A DNA stretch of 64,000 bases from Bacillus sp. FJAT-27225 (lineage in GTDB: Bacteria; Bacillota; Bacilli; Bacillales; Cytobacillaceae). This document shows, in pieces, positions 1-8,873 of the stretch. The notes below the pieces were generated by a model that had not been told where the DNA came from, ran no database searches, and was given only the letters and a program-made list of their open reading frames with translations. The position numbers and the translations under genes were made by a program. Within the stretch, counting starts at the first letter, position 1. Each line of letters begins with the position of its first letter. The stretch is taken from assembly GCF_001685025.1 (NCBI RefSeq), contig NZ_MAYU01000012.1, positions 434,001 through 498,000 on the forward strand. Reading direction: 5' to 3'.

Positions 1-14
1 TAGGGTGAACAGCT

Positions 15-857
15 ATGTCAAAAAAAAACATCGTCCTTCTTTTGGCTCCGTCTGTCTTGATCCTAATGGGTTTTTTCGTTTTTCCTTTAATTGTTGTCCT
101 TAATAATTCTATTTTGGATGAGAACGGAAGTATTACATTCCAACATTATCTTTTATATTTTAAAGATCAACATTATTTGTCCATTACGCTCCGATCTTTA
201 AAAATCTCTTTAATTACAACTTTCATCACTCTGGTAATTGGTTATTTTATCGCATACTTTACAACCAAATATATTAAGCAAAAGATTTTGAAAAGAATTG
301 CTTATATCCTGATTATTTCCCCTTTATTCACAAGTGCAGTTGTCAGGTCATTTGGCTGGATGGTGATTTTGGGGAATAACGGATTTATCAACAAATCCTT
401 AATGGGCCTTGGTATCATCTCTGAGCCCATAAAACTCTTGTATAACGAAACGGGAGTCATAATAGGCCTGGTGTATATCCTAGTTCCTTTTATGATTTTA
501 TCTATAACAACAGTATTAGAAAATATAGATACTAAGCTTGAAGAGGCTGCATCAGATTTAGGACTAACCCCTTTACAAACTTTTATAAAGGTAACTCTTC
601 CACTGACAGTTCCAGGAATCTTAGCCGGTAGTGTTATGGTTTTCTCCTTAGCTATGAGTGCCTACGTAACACCTGCCATGCTTTCGGGAGGAAGAGTTCA
701 ATTAATTGCTACTGTTATCTATGAACAGATGATGCAAGTATTTAATTATCAGTTTGGCTCAGCTGTTGCTTTTGCAGTCTTAATCTTTAGTTTCCTGATT
801 ATTGGACTGAATCATTACATATTAAGATCTGACTGGATTGAGGAGGGAAGACGTTGA
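15..857 (+). CDS. ABC transporter permease, PotB-like
   Basis: Inner-membrane permease of a polyamine/opine-type ABC importer, 280 residues, the usual length for this family. About six hydrophobic segments are visible, the first at residues 6-27. The cytoplasmic coupling motif EEAASDLG (about residues 176-183) followed by a TLPLTVPGI stretch is the EAA loop that contacts the ATPase. The ATG follows an AGGGTGA ribosome site. It overlaps the next permease by 4 bp and is the first gene of a four-gene importer cassette (two permeases, lipoprotein, ATPase). The substrate cannot be read from sequence; the proline-racemase-family gene downstream makes an amino-acid or hydroxyproline derivative possible (inference). 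Confidence 0.9.
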   Translation: MSKKNIVLLLAPSVLILMGFFVFPLIVVLNNSILDENGSITFQHYLLYFKDQHYLSITLRSLKISLITTFITLVIGYFIAYFTTKYIKQKILKRIAYILIISPLFTSAVVRSFGWMVILGNNGFINKSLMGLGIISEPIKLLYNETGVIIGLVYILVPFMILSITTVLENIDTKLEEAASDLGLTPLQTFIKVTLPLTVPGILAGSVMVFSLAMSAYVTPAMLSGGRVQLIATVIYEQMMQVFNYQFGSAVAFAVLIFSFLIIGLNHYILRSDWIEEGRR

Positions 858-1642
858 TTTCTAAAATATTCATGTGGATTTTAGGTTGCTTCCTTTTTTT
901 ATTCCTAGCCTTCCCTCTATTGGTTTTAATTAATGTTTCATTCACAGAACTGAATTATTTAAGCTTCCCTGGCCGAGGGTTTACATTAAAGTGGTACCAG
1001 AAGCTTTTTGAAGATATTTCTTATGTAGATTCCTTCCTATATAGCTTCAAATTATCCGGAACAGCAACACTCTGCGCATTATTGATCGGTATTCCAGCTT
1101 CTTATGGTTTAGCGCGGAATACATTTAAAGGAAAAGGGATTGTAATGAATCTTATTTCATCCCCCCTCTTGCTTCCTCAAATTTTCTTAGGATTGGCTCT
1201 GCTACAGTTTTTTTACTACTTTACGAACAGCCCACAGAATTTTGTATCTTTAGTGTTTGCACATATAATTATTATTTTGCCATATGTTGTTCGGACATGC
1301 GTGAACAGCTTTATTGGAATAAGCCCATATATAGAAGAAGCGAGCAGGGATCTGGGTGCAGGAGCATGGAAAACTTTTTTCTCCATAACTTTGCCACTAA
1401 TGAAATCAAGTATTATTGCAGGAACTTTATTTTCATTCGCTGTCTCTTGGATAAATGTAGAAGTGACCATTTTCTTAACCTCAGCCGATCAAATGGCACT
1501 TCCTGTTAAAATGTTCAATTATGTTCAGTATAATATCGATCCAATGATTGCTGCTGTTTCCGCCGTAACAATTTATTTCGCTTTTATCCTAATTCTCATT
1601 ATTGATATGTTAGTGGGAATTGAGAATATTGCCTCAAAATAA
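854..1642 (+). CDS. ABC transporter permease, PotC-like
   Basis: Second permease of the importer, 262 residues. It starts at TTG, with an AGGAGGG ribosome site at 841-847, and overlaps the stop of the first permease (TTGA), so translation is probably coupled. Six hydrophobic stretches and the EAA loop EEASRDLGAG (about residues 161-170) are visible. It should form a heterodimer with the preceding permease. The family (PotC/YdcV-like) serves spermidine, putrescine, opine and related ligands. Confidence 0.9.
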   Translation: MISKIFMWILGCFLFLFLAFPLLVLINVSFTELNYLSFPGRGFTLKWYQKLFEDISYVDSFLYSFKLSGTATLCALLIGIPASYGLARNTFKGKGIVMNLISSPLLLPQIFLGLALLQFFYYFTNSPQNFVSLVFAHIIIILPYVVRTCVNSFIGISPYIEEASRDLGAGAWKTFFSITLPLMKSSIIAGTLFSFAVSWINVEVTIFLTSADQMALPVKMFNYVQYNIDPMIAAVSAVTIYFAFILILIIDMLVGIENIASK

Positions 1643-1667
1643 AACATAACACTGGGGGAGCTTCTTT

Positions 1668-2750
1668 ATGAAAAAATTAAGAGTATATACAATATTATTC
1701 GTATGTTTGTTAATGGTTATCACTGGATGTGGAAAGCCTGTTCAACCCAAAGGTGATGCAACAAAGGCTAATACAGATGTAAAAAATCAGGAAATATCCA
1801 TTGCGATTTTTGGTGGTGATTGGGGAGAAACTATTAAAAACCACATAATTAAACCTTTTGAACAAGAAACCGGCATTAAAGTGAATATCATCGAAGGAAA
1901 TTCAACAACAACTTATTCCCGATTATTACAGGAAAAGGGCTCTCCTACTATTGATTTAGCTTTATTGGATTCAGGAATTTCCGAATTATCATATCAGAAT
2001 GATATTGTCGAAAAACTTGATAGAAGCAAATTTAAAGAAATCGATTCTCTTTTACCTGAGACATTTAAAGAAATTGATGGAGAAACCTTTGGTGTAGCCC
2101 TTGGATATTGGGGCTTAGGAATCGTGTATAACAAAGACGTCGTTAAAAATCCACCACAATCATGGAAGGATCTTTGGAATGACGAATACAAAGGAAAAGT
2201 AACAATTCCAACACCTGCAACTACTGGGGGACTCCCTTTATTAATGCAAATTTCTGAGCTGGAAGGGGAAGAAAAAGGAAAAGTAGAAAAGGGACTGGAA
2301 AAATTAAAGTCTTTAGAAGTAGTTGCATATTTTGACGGGTCAGGAGCTGCAACTAATTTATATCAAAGCGGAGAAGCTTCAATTGGAGCTCATTATGGTG
2401 GACCTGCATATGTCATGAAAGACCAAGGTTTGCCGATTGAGTTTGTCGTTCCAGAAGAAGGCGTTTTAGGTGCAGGTAGCTTTTGGCATGTTGTGAAAGG
2501 GACAAAAAAATCCGATCAAGTCTATTCCTTCTTAAACTATGCTACTTCAAAGGCTGCACAGGAAGGAATCGCTAATGATTTATATCTAGCACCTATTCAT
2601 AAGGATGTTAAATTGGATGAAAAGACACTTGAAAGGATGCCATATGGCAAAAACGGATCACTAAAGGATTTAAATATGCCAGATTACAATCTCATAAACA
2701 ACCATAGGGATGAATGGAACGAACTTTGGAATAGACAAATGGGAAGTTAA
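1668..2750 (+). CDS. Extracellular solute-binding lipoprotein, PotD-like
   Basis: Substrate-binding lipoprotein of the importer, 360 residues. The signal peptide ends in a lipobox VITGC with the lipidated Cys at residue 21, so it should be anchored on the outer face of the membrane. The mature part begins with a typical type-2 periplasmic-binding motif (ISIAIFGGDWGET) and contains YWGLGIVYNKD, characteristic of spermidine/putrescine-type binding proteins. A good ribosome site (GGGGGAG) lies 8 bp upstream. It sits between the permeases and the ATPase, which is the usual cassette content. Confidence 0.9.
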   Translation: MKKLRVYTILFVCLLMVITGCGKPVQPKGDATKANTDVKNQEISIAIFGGDWGETIKNHIIKPFEQETGIKVNIIEGNSTTTYSRLLQEKGSPTIDLALLDSGISELSYQNDIVEKLDRSKFKEIDSLLPETFKEIDGETFGVALGYWGLGIVYNKDVVKNPPQSWKDLWNDEYKGKVTIPTPATTGGLPLLMQISELEGEEKGKVEKGLEKLKSLEVVAYFDGSGAATNLYQSGEASIGAHYGGPAYVMKDQGLPIEFVVPEEGVLGAGSFWHVVKGTKKSDQVYSFLNYATSKAAQEGIANDLYLAPIHKDVKLDEKTLERMPYGKNGSLKDLNMPDYNLINNHRDEWNELWNRQMGS

Positions 2751-2763
2751 GGAGGTTTCAAAC

Positions 2764-3849
2764 ATGACAGCGGTTCCTTTAGCAAAAACCCGTACCATAC
2801 ATGAGACCGAAGAAAAAAATAGCATAATTGAGTTTAATGAGGTGACTAAAAAATATAATCAGGCAATTGCAGTAGATAACATTTCTCTAAGAATAAAAGA
2901 AGGGGAGTTCCTTTCCCTTCTTGGTCCCAGTGGGTGCGGTAAGACTACCACTCTTCGAATGATTGGCGGTTTTGAATTACCCAGTAAAGGAAGCATAAAA
3001 ATTGACGGTAAAGAAACAGGTAAGTTACCACCTAATCACCGTCCAGTTAATACAGTTTTTCAAAACTATGCTTTGTTTCCCCATTTAAGCATCTTTCATA
3101 ATATCGCTTTTGGACTAAAGCAAAAGAAAATATCAAAAGCTCAAATTAACAGCGAAACAAATAAAATGATTGAAATTATGGGATTGGAACACCACAAAAA
3201 TAAATACCCAAGGCAACTGTCTGGCGGTCAGCAGCAAAGAGCTGCATTAGCTAGAGCCTTGGTGAACAAGCCCAGGGTGTTGCTCCTTGATGAACCACTC
3301 GGGGCACTAGATTTAAAGCTTAGAAAAAAAATGCAGTTCGAATTAAAAAAGCTTCATGAACAATTTAAGATTACATTTATATACGTCACTCATGATCAAG
3401 AGGAAGCTTTAATCATGTCAGACCGTATTGCAGTTATGAACAGTGGGAGAATTGAACAAATTGATACTCCCGAACAAATTTATAGCAATCCCAAATCCTT
3501 ATTTGTTGCTGATTTTATCGGTGAAACTAACGTAATAGATGTAGATTTATTACACAACAAAAATAAAGAAAATATAATCAAAGAGTTTCCGCAAATTAGT
3601 ACATCAAATAAAAAACTTGTAATTCGACCTGAACACTTGAAAATAACAAATAATTCCCTACCTTCAGACCACATTTCATTTGATGCAAATATTAAAAATG
3701 TTCATTTTGTTGGTTCAAAAAGAGTAATTGAGTGTCTATCAGGTTCTCAGGAAATTATTATCAATCTACCTGATATGGAAATTTTGGATTACTTAACTGA
3801 AAGCAGTATTTGCTTGAGTGTTAGGAAAGACTTGGTTAGAGTACTCTAA
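2764..3849 (+). CDS. ABC transporter ATP-binding protein, PotA-like
   Basis: ATPase of the importer. Walker A GPSGCGKTT, signature LSGGQQQR, Walker B VLLLDEPLGALD and the switch His in YVTHDQ are all intact, followed by a C-terminal TOBE/OB-like regulatory region. The reading frame extends upstream to 2710, but that overlaps the lipoprotein gene. ATG 2764 has a near-perfect AAGGAGG site 7-8 bp upstream, so I choose 2764 (361 residues). It is the last gene of the importer operon. Confidence 0.92.
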   Translation: MTAVPLAKTRTIHETEEKNSIIEFNEVTKKYNQAIAVDNISLRIKEGEFLSLLGPSGCGKTTTLRMIGGFELPSKGSIKIDGKETGKLPPNHRPVNTVFQNYALFPHLSIFHNIAFGLKQKKISKAQINSETNKMIEIMGLEHHKNKYPRQLSGGQQQRAALARALVNKPRVLLLDEPLGALDLKLRKKMQFELKKLHEQFKITFIYVTHDQEEALIMSDRIAVMNSGRIEQIDTPEQIYSNPKSLFVADFIGETNVIDVDLLHNKNKENIIKEFPQISTSNKKLVIRPEHLKITNNSLPSDHISFDANIKNVHFVGSKRVIECLSGSQEIIINLPDMEILDYLTESSICLSVRKDLVRVL

Positions 3850-4012
3850 ATTGAAGGAAAAGGTTTACTCCCCAAGTTTTTCGGCGGCAGTAACATAAGC
3901 TAAGTTTTCTTCGGAGAAAGTGTCCTTCCCCAAAGTGTTCCGATGACTCTATATGGATCTATCTTGAGGCTTTTTGTAGCCCGTCTTTTTCCTTTACGGA
4001 GTACCAATCGGA
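3850..4012. other. Intergenic stretch, nothing recognised
   Basis: About 160 bases between the importer ATPase and the promoter of the proline-racemase-family gene. I see no gene, no clear U-tailed hairpin and no known riboswitch. The importer operon therefore has no obvious intrinsic terminator here. Confidence 0.4.
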
Positions 4013-4063
4013 ATGACATTTTGTTACAAGTATAATGTTATATATCCTAGGTTAATAACCTAG
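4013..4063 (+). promoter_or_regulatory. Candidate promoter with palindromic operator
   Basis: A perfect -10 box TATAAT lies at 4031-4036, 55 bases before the chosen start of the racemase-family gene. The -35 is poor: ATGACA at 4013-4018 is too close. Directly downstream is an odd-centred perfect palindrome, CTAGGTTA-a-TAACCTAG, at 4047-4063, where transcription should begin. A repressor bound there would block initiation, so I read this as an operator (inference). Confidence 0.45.
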
Positions 4064-4091
4064 TAAATTGAATATAAGGAGATATTTTAAA

Positions 4092-5102
4092 TTGAATTTT
4101 ACAAATGTCGTTCAAACTATCGAAACCCATACTTTTGGAGAACCTACAAGAATTATTAATGGCGGATTATTAAAACTTAAAGGAAATACTGTAGCTGAGC
4201 AAAGAGATTATATGGCAGAACATTATGAATGGTTCCGTAACTCCCTCATTCAAGAGCCTCGTGGCCATCGTGATATGTTTGGGGCAGTATTGTTACCCCC
4301 TCTTCGAGATGATGTTGACTTTGGAGTCATTTATATGGATAATACAAACTTCTTAAATATGTGTGGGCATGCAACTATAGGGGTAGCAACTGCAATAGTT
4401 GAAACTGGATTAGTGGAAGTAAAAGGCCCAGTAACTGAACTTGTTTTAGAAACACCTGCAGGCCTCGTTTACCCCCGAGTTAAAGTAGAAAATGGTCGTG
4501 TAGAGTCAGTAACTTTTACAAATGTTCCAGGCTTCCTTGAACAAAGGGATGTTGTAATAGATGCTGGGGAGCTTGGGGAAATTACAGTAGATATTAGTTT
4601 CGGTGGTAACTATTTTGCATGGGTGAATATTGAACAGTTAAATGAAGAAATTCATGTTTCCAATGGAACAAAACTTAAAGCAATGGCGAAAATTATTAAA
4701 CAGCATGTAAATGAACAGTTAAAAGTACAACATCCTACTAAACCCTTTATTAACTATATTGATATTGTAACTTTTTACGGAAAGCCTCAGCTTTATCCCG
4801 AAGCAACTTATAAGAATGTTCATATGTTTAGTGAACAGCAAGCTGACCGATCACCTGGCGGTACTGGGACAACAGCTATGGTTGCGAGAATGGTTGGAAG
4901 AAATGAATTAGATTTAAATGAAGAAGTAATCTGCGAAGGATTTGTTGGTGGCAAATTTATAGGAAAAGCTACTGAACGGATACAGCTCGGTGATAGAGAT
5001 GCAGTTATTACAGAAATAACTGGATCGGCCTTTATTACTGGATTCCAAAATATTTTAATTGATCCAAACGATCCATTTAAACACGGATTTATTGTAGATT
5101 AA
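4092..5102 (+). CDS. Proline racemase / hydroxyproline epimerase family protein, second Cys replaced
   Basis: About 336 residues, full length for the proline racemase superfamily (proline racemase, 4-hydroxyproline 2-epimerase, trans-3-hydroxy-L-proline dehydratase). I choose TTG 4092 because TAAGGAGA at 4075-4082 is well placed before it; an earlier TTG at 4068 has no such site. The first catalytic Cys is present in NMCGHATIG (about residue 91). The second motif, normally DRSPCGTG, reads DRSPGGTG, so the second acid/base residue (about 256) is Gly. Two-base racemisation therefore looks impossible; a dehydratase-like or other one-base reaction is more likely. It is monocistronic, with its own promoter and terminator, downstream of an importer that may supply its substrate. 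Confidence 0.85.
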   Translation: MNFTNVVQTIETHTFGEPTRIINGGLLKLKGNTVAEQRDYMAEHYEWFRNSLIQEPRGHRDMFGAVLLPPLRDDVDFGVIYMDNTNFLNMCGHATIGVATAIVETGLVEVKGPVTELVLETPAGLVYPRVKVENGRVESVTFTNVPGFLEQRDVVIDAGELGEITVDISFGGNYFAWVNIEQLNEEIHVSNGTKLKAMAKIIKQHVNEQLKVQHPTKPFINYIDIVTFYGKPQLYPEATYKNVHMFSEQQADRSPGGTGTTAMVARMVGRNELDLNEEVICEGFVGGKFIGKATERIQLGDRDAVITEITGSAFITGFQNILIDPNDPFKHGFIVD

Positions 5103-5120
5103 TATTACTATAAATTTTCA

Positions 5121-5166
5121 AGCGAAGAGCGATCTAACAAGTTAAGATCGACTCTTCGCTTTTTTG
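5121..5166 (+). terminator. Rho-independent terminator
   Basis: Strong hairpin: AGCGAAGAGCGATCT pairs with AGATCG-A-CTCTTCGCT (one bulge), followed by a T run. It begins 18 bases after the stop of the racemase-family gene. Confidence 0.9.
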
Positions 5167-5347
5167 TAAAATAATTTTAAACTTGGAATATTATATACGT
5201 CCATCGAGTATTTCTTTATAATGTTGATACTTGTCAATTCCTAATGGGCTGGTCCTTATACAGATGATAAATCCTTATCCCATTAAATCTGTTACTTCTT
5301 CAAGGTAAATATTATAGAAATAGTATATAGTTCATTGCCCTCCATTT

Positions 5348-5635
5348 TTGGTGAGAAAACTGTTCAAAAAAAATAAGCAAAAAATTTCAATTTTATTTGA
5401 CGCTTACACCTGCTTGTCCAATCCTTTTTCCCATCCGCAAAGACCATTGAGGAGTGCTATGGCAAGAATTGCTGCCTACCGGAACAACAAAGAAAACGAA
5501 CCCGACACAATCATCGAAATGGCAATCAATGCATTCAGGCAGCTTATCGGTAAATTGAAGTCAAACAGTTTCATCGGCAACCCATTCGCCTATTATTACG
5601 GAATCCTTGAGAACAAATTCATGTAGTTGTACTTT
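5348..5635 (+). pseudogene. C-terminal relic of a multicopy HTH 'cytosolic protein' gene
   Basis: From about 5393 this matches the C-terminal half of the longer copy at 43377-44021: MARIAAYRNNKENEPD and NPFAYYYGILENKFM are nearly identical. The N-terminal winged-helix part is missing, a stop replaces the codon after ENKFM (5624-5626), and remnants of the original tail can be read past it. It is a broken copy. DNA similarity to the 43 kb copy continues downstream to about 5965. The family is known to me only as a hypothetical Bacillaceae protein of unknown function. Confidence 0.75.
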
Positions 5636-5965
5636 GAGGAGCTGCAAGAATTGGAGATGGAATCGTATCACTGAACATTTAGGTATTGCAGTTGAATCGA
5701 ACCACTTATGCGGAGTTTTGGGCCATCTATTGCGGAAAAACGAGCCGACATTTGCATAGTTGGAAGCCTATAATGGAACAACCGCTTTAAAAAAAGAGAA
5801 TCAGAACCAAAGCGCAGCTGCTTGCATTGATTGAAACGTATACTTCTTATAAGTCGATGAAGGGGAAGTTGTCCTTGTTAGTATTAGTTGCAGGTAAGCC
5901 TCTGGTCTTTTGTTTGAGCTAACCTGCATTCATGCCACTACACGGACAAGAGTATAGTTAAGGAT
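5636..5965 (+). repeat. Conserved 3' flank of the multicopy gene (first copy)
   Basis: Closely similar to 44022-44315, including a motif at 5717-5747 (TTTTGGGCCATCTATTGCGG, then AAAAACGAGCC) that resembles the multiple end repeats of IS21-family elements (see also 38866-38896). It ends in an imperfect hairpin GCAGGT-AGC / GCT-ACCTGC at about 5889-5929. No open reading frame is convincing. Confidence 0.6.
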
Positions 5966-6331
5966 GGCGGACCGTTGATTCAACGCTATCCCTGTGATCT
6001 TAATGATGTCTGTTAATATCCAAGGAGAGGCTGGTAAACTCCCTGTCAAAGCGTGGTAAAAAAGATGGCAGAGGTGGAACAATAGCTAGTCAGAAGTGGA
6101 CCAAAAACATGGCAAGCTTGGCACAAATTAATGGCTATATTCATTTATGTCATCTTATCCATTGACGTAATACTCCGTGGCACACTTCCCGTGAAACAAG
6201 GAAAATCGAGAAGCGACAGGCACCCATGCCAGGACAAAAATAAAAGCCTGCACATCTTTGTATAGCCGAAAATCGTCTACAGAAAAATCCATTTTTCTTA
6301 CCTTTAATTTATCAAGAAATTAAAGGACGAT
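5966..6331. other. Intergenic stretch with one GTGACAGGCACC-type repeat
   Basis: No gene recognised. GCGACAGGCACC at 6213-6224, preceded by AAAATCGAGAA, belongs to a small dispersed family also found at 7088-7098, 7394-7405 and 25486-25498. Confidence 0.5.
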
Positions 6332-6334
6332 TTG

Positions 6335-6595
6335 ATGGAGAGGGCTAATATTAGTGGATCTAGAATTAGGATTGCAAGGAAGAGAGCGAATCTCGATCAG
6401 GTAGATTTATCTGCTGCTCTTGATATTGAATTTCACTTGAAATTGACTCAGTCGGATATCTCTGAAATTGAAAGAGGTGTCCGCGGGGTACGTGATTATG
6501 AGTTGAATTATATAGCAGAGATCTTGGGCGTCAATCCTGTATGGCTGTTACGAGGAGACACGAAAGGTTCCAGTGAACCGAATGAAAACAATTAA
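6335..6595 (+). CDS. XRE-family HTH transcriptional regulator
   Basis: Small helix-turn-helix protein, 86-87 residues. A Cro/C1-type DNA-binding domain spans nearly the whole protein: GSRIRIARKRANLDQ (helix 1), LTQSDISEIERGVRGV (recognition helix region) and LGVNPVWLLRG at the end. The AAAGGA site at 6322-6327 is well spaced for ATG 6335; TTG 6332 is the alternative. It is probably cotranscribed with the next gene, and its target is unknown. Such orphan regulators are common in mobile or immunity regions. Confidence 0.8.
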   Translation: MERANISGSRIRIARKRANLDQVDLSAALDIEFHLKLTQSDISEIERGVRGVRDYELNYIAEILGVNPVWLLRGDTKGSSEPNENN

Positions 6596-6612
6596 ATACT
6601 TGGAGCAGAACG

Positions 6613-6843
6613 ATGTGGAAACCAATCACAGTTAGCCAGGCAGAACAGGAAATTAACAGACTTCAGCACTATCTCAAATTGGTCAACAATTATGAAACCA
6701 ACACAATCGAAAGCTGGATCATTAAAGAATATGCATTAACAAATAGCATGATAAAAATAAAAAACAATGCGTATATCGTTCACAATGTTGTCTTGGAAAA
6801 TAGAATATATAAAATCAATCATCCTCTCTACTCCGAAAGATGA
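6613..6843 (+). CDS. Hypothetical protein downstream of XRE regulator
   Basis: 76 residues, 17 bases after the regulator and probably in the same transcript. The start ATG has only a weak TTGGAG site. The amino acids look like genuine coding (SQAEQEINRLQHYLKLVNN at the N-terminus, probably helical; acidic/basic mix, no membrane segment). I do not recognise a family. It could be a partner or antagonist of the regulator (guess from position only). Confidence 0.55.
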   Translation: MWKPITVSQAEQEINRLQHYLKLVNNYETNTIESWIIKEYALTNSMIKIKNNAYIVHNVVLENRIYKINHPLYSER

Positions 6844-7454
6844 ACTTCATAAATTGGTAAAATTCATGCTGAGAAATAAAATGAAACAGAAATCTTCTAG
6901 CGTGAAAGGATTATAAGAATCATCATATAGAAACCGTCATAACGGGGTACCATCTTGATCATTCGCTCTTGCTGCTTCAAAAACAAAAGGCATAATGAAC
7001 TTATTCATTCAACAATGCCTTTTTCATTCGAATTTTCCGAATCTATATTTTGTGAAACAATTTCTATGAAAAAAGAAAATTCGAGGAGTGACAGGCACTG
7101 GATTTCAACCCCAAGTGTAAGTGCCAAATCGCCTTATTTATCACTGTCCCTCCAAGTGAGTCGTTATAACCCTCAATCCTGGTTACCTTCCAAAGGAAAC
7201 AAGGGACGGTACCGAATTTGCCAACCGGCAAACCCAGAACCGTCCCCACTCTGCTTCCTCTCTGGCATACAGAAACCCAGCCCAAGCTCCAACTGCCTAG
7301 TGGGTTTTCTTCCTATCACTCAACCTATCTACTCCATTCAATTTACACACAGACTGTGGAACAATCAATCTGTGAAACTCGAAAAACCGGGGAGTGACAG
7401 GCACCTGGACTAAAACTAAGTTCCAAAACTTTTTAAACAGTTCCTTTGTATATC
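6844..7454. other. Repeat-rich intergenic region
   Basis: No convincing gene; open frames on both strands here run through palindromes and have no family features. It contains two copies of the GTGACAGGCAC repeat (7088-7098 and 7394-7405) and a long inverted repeat at 7203-7246. It is the region downstream of the legionaminate operon. Confidence 0.6.
7203..7246. repeat. Inverted repeat of dispersed palindromic family
   Basis: Two 20-base arms starting GGGACGGT and ending ACCGTCCC, with TTTGCC/GGCAAA at the centre and about four mismatches. The right arm is nearly the same sequence as the arms of the palindrome at 25529-25569 (GGTTCTGGGTTTGC core). Both lie near a GTGACAGGCACC-type motif, so this is a two-part intergenic repeat. 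It could also act as a terminator for the operon ending at 7455. Confidence 0.6.
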
Positions 7455-8846
7455 TTACTCATTATCAATGATATTTTGAAAAAAGAAAGATTTATTCATT
7501 ACTTTCGCCTGAAAGTTTTCAATCCGATCAGCTAGTTCCGTACTGTTTGAAGCGAGCATCACCAACTGGTTGTCGAGCAGAAATTCCATATGTTCGATGC
7601 CGGAGAGATCCATCAGGATGGTTTTGCAATTATAGGCGAGTCCTTCAAAGATTGCGAATGAACTGACGCCGACCTGAAATTCTGATTCGGCTAGCAAAAT
7701 ATGAAGAGGATCGTTATCTTCCTCAATTAAGCTAAAATTTTTCAATTCTTTCGCTTTGACTAAATAATCATAGTTTTGCCATCTTCCGTACTCGCCAGGA
7801 TGCAGCTTGTAGACAATTTCATAGTCCGGTAGTATCTTTGCCAACTGGTGAGCGTACACCGAAAGCTCGTGGCCAATCGTTCCCTGAGATAGGAACAGGA
7901 TTTGGTATTTCTTTTTGGGTGTCCCTTTAAGCTCCTCCATCTGACTACCGAGAAACGGATAACCGGTGACCTTGATATTGCTTAGAGGAATCGGATAATC
8001 AGCACTTGCCTTCCAATACTGGCCAAAAACGTATAACAGATCCGGAAAGTATTCGAGCTTCTGTTTAGAATATGGGAAGGTGTAGGCCGGGTTGTAACGG
8101 CTGATGACTCCATGCTGCAGCTCTATTACCTGAATATTGTTCGCTTTCGCAGCAGCGATTAACGGATGATTCGAGTAAGAAACAAGCAGGTAAATTTTCT
8201 TCGGTCGCCGCTTGCGGAAAAGCTTGTCGTACAAAGTGAAGTAAATCATAAAGGTGCGTATTTTTTTGCAGCAAATTTCCTTTAAATTCATTCCGATGCC
8301 GATTTCTTCCTTAATTGCTTCCTCCGCTTTATCCAAAAAGTCCACACTGTGATGTAAGATTGTGTTGTACTTCCTTTCAAAAATCATTTCATACAGCTTG
8401 AAGATGTCCAGATACTTTCTGTTTTTTTTGTTTGTCCCCAAGTGCTGTCCCAAAAAGTGCCGTTCGAGCACTTCATAGTTGGTTTCATTAAAGGATTCCA
8501 ATAAATCGTTCGTGAACCTATCCTGGAACTGCCCGTTTATCAGAACTTTCCTGGGGCTGTCAAAGACCAGGATCTCTTTTGTATAGTTTCCCATAAATGG
8601 GTTTTTTGAAAAAGACCAATATAAGATTTTGAGATATCGAAACAGGCGGACATGGGCTTTTACATTTTGCGAAAAAATGTTGTGGGGCTGCCCCTGAAGT
8701 CCGGCGCTAGTAATCGCTGTCCTGAAGACTTCGAACCTCATTACTTCCCAAACTTTTATCCCATTTACTTCATACGAAAACAGATTATATCTTTCTTCAA
8801 TGTCAGTTAGCTTTTGGAATATCTCTTTGCTTGAAAACTTGGCCAT
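7455..8846 (-). CDS. Predicted GT-B-type surface-glycan transferase (HP-motif protein)
   Basis: 463 residues, last gene of the legionaminate operon. The N-terminal half is unfamiliar. The C-terminal half looks like a GT-B/nucleotide-sugar fold: IQVIELQHG (about 250), then YKLHPGEY (about 345-350), then GVSSFAIFEGLAYNCKTILMD. An HP motif followed by a Ser-Ser region is shared by CDP-glycerol glycerophosphotransferases and bacterial (poly)sialyltransferases, which would suit a CMP-legionaminate donor. No signal peptide or membrane segment is seen, so it is probably cytoplasmic. It lies 27 bases after the 1087-residue gene. Function is inferred from context; no family is certain. Confidence 0.6.
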   Translation of the reverse strand: MAKFSSKEIFQKLTDIEERYNLFSYEVNGIKVWEVMRFEVFRTAITSAGLQGQPHNIFSQNVKAHVRLFRYLKILYWSFSKNPFMGNYTKEILVFDSPRKVLINGQFQDRFTNDLLESFNETNYEVLERHFLGQHLGTNKKNRKYLDIFKLYEMIFERKYNTILHHSVDFLDKAEEAIKEEIGIGMNLKEICCKKIRTFMIYFTLYDKLFRKRRPKKIYLLVSYSNHPLIAAAKANNIQVIELQHGVISRYNPAYTFPYSKQKLEYFPDLLYVFGQYWKASADYPIPLSNIKVTGYPFLGSQMEELKGTPKKKYQILFLSQGTIGHELSVYAHQLAKILPDYEIVYKLHPGEYGRWQNYDYLVKAKELKNFSLIEEDNDPLHILLAESEFQVGVSSFAIFEGLAYNCKTILMDLSGIEHMEFLLDNQLVMLASNSTELADRIENFQAKVMNKSFFFQNIIDNE

Positions 8847-8873
8847 TTCCAGTAGTCCCCTCTAAGGTAAGGG

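Noticed and set aside
6955-7413. 152-codon plus-strand frame
   Set aside because: It runs through a palindrome and two dispersed repeats; composition is not protein-like and no family motif is seen.
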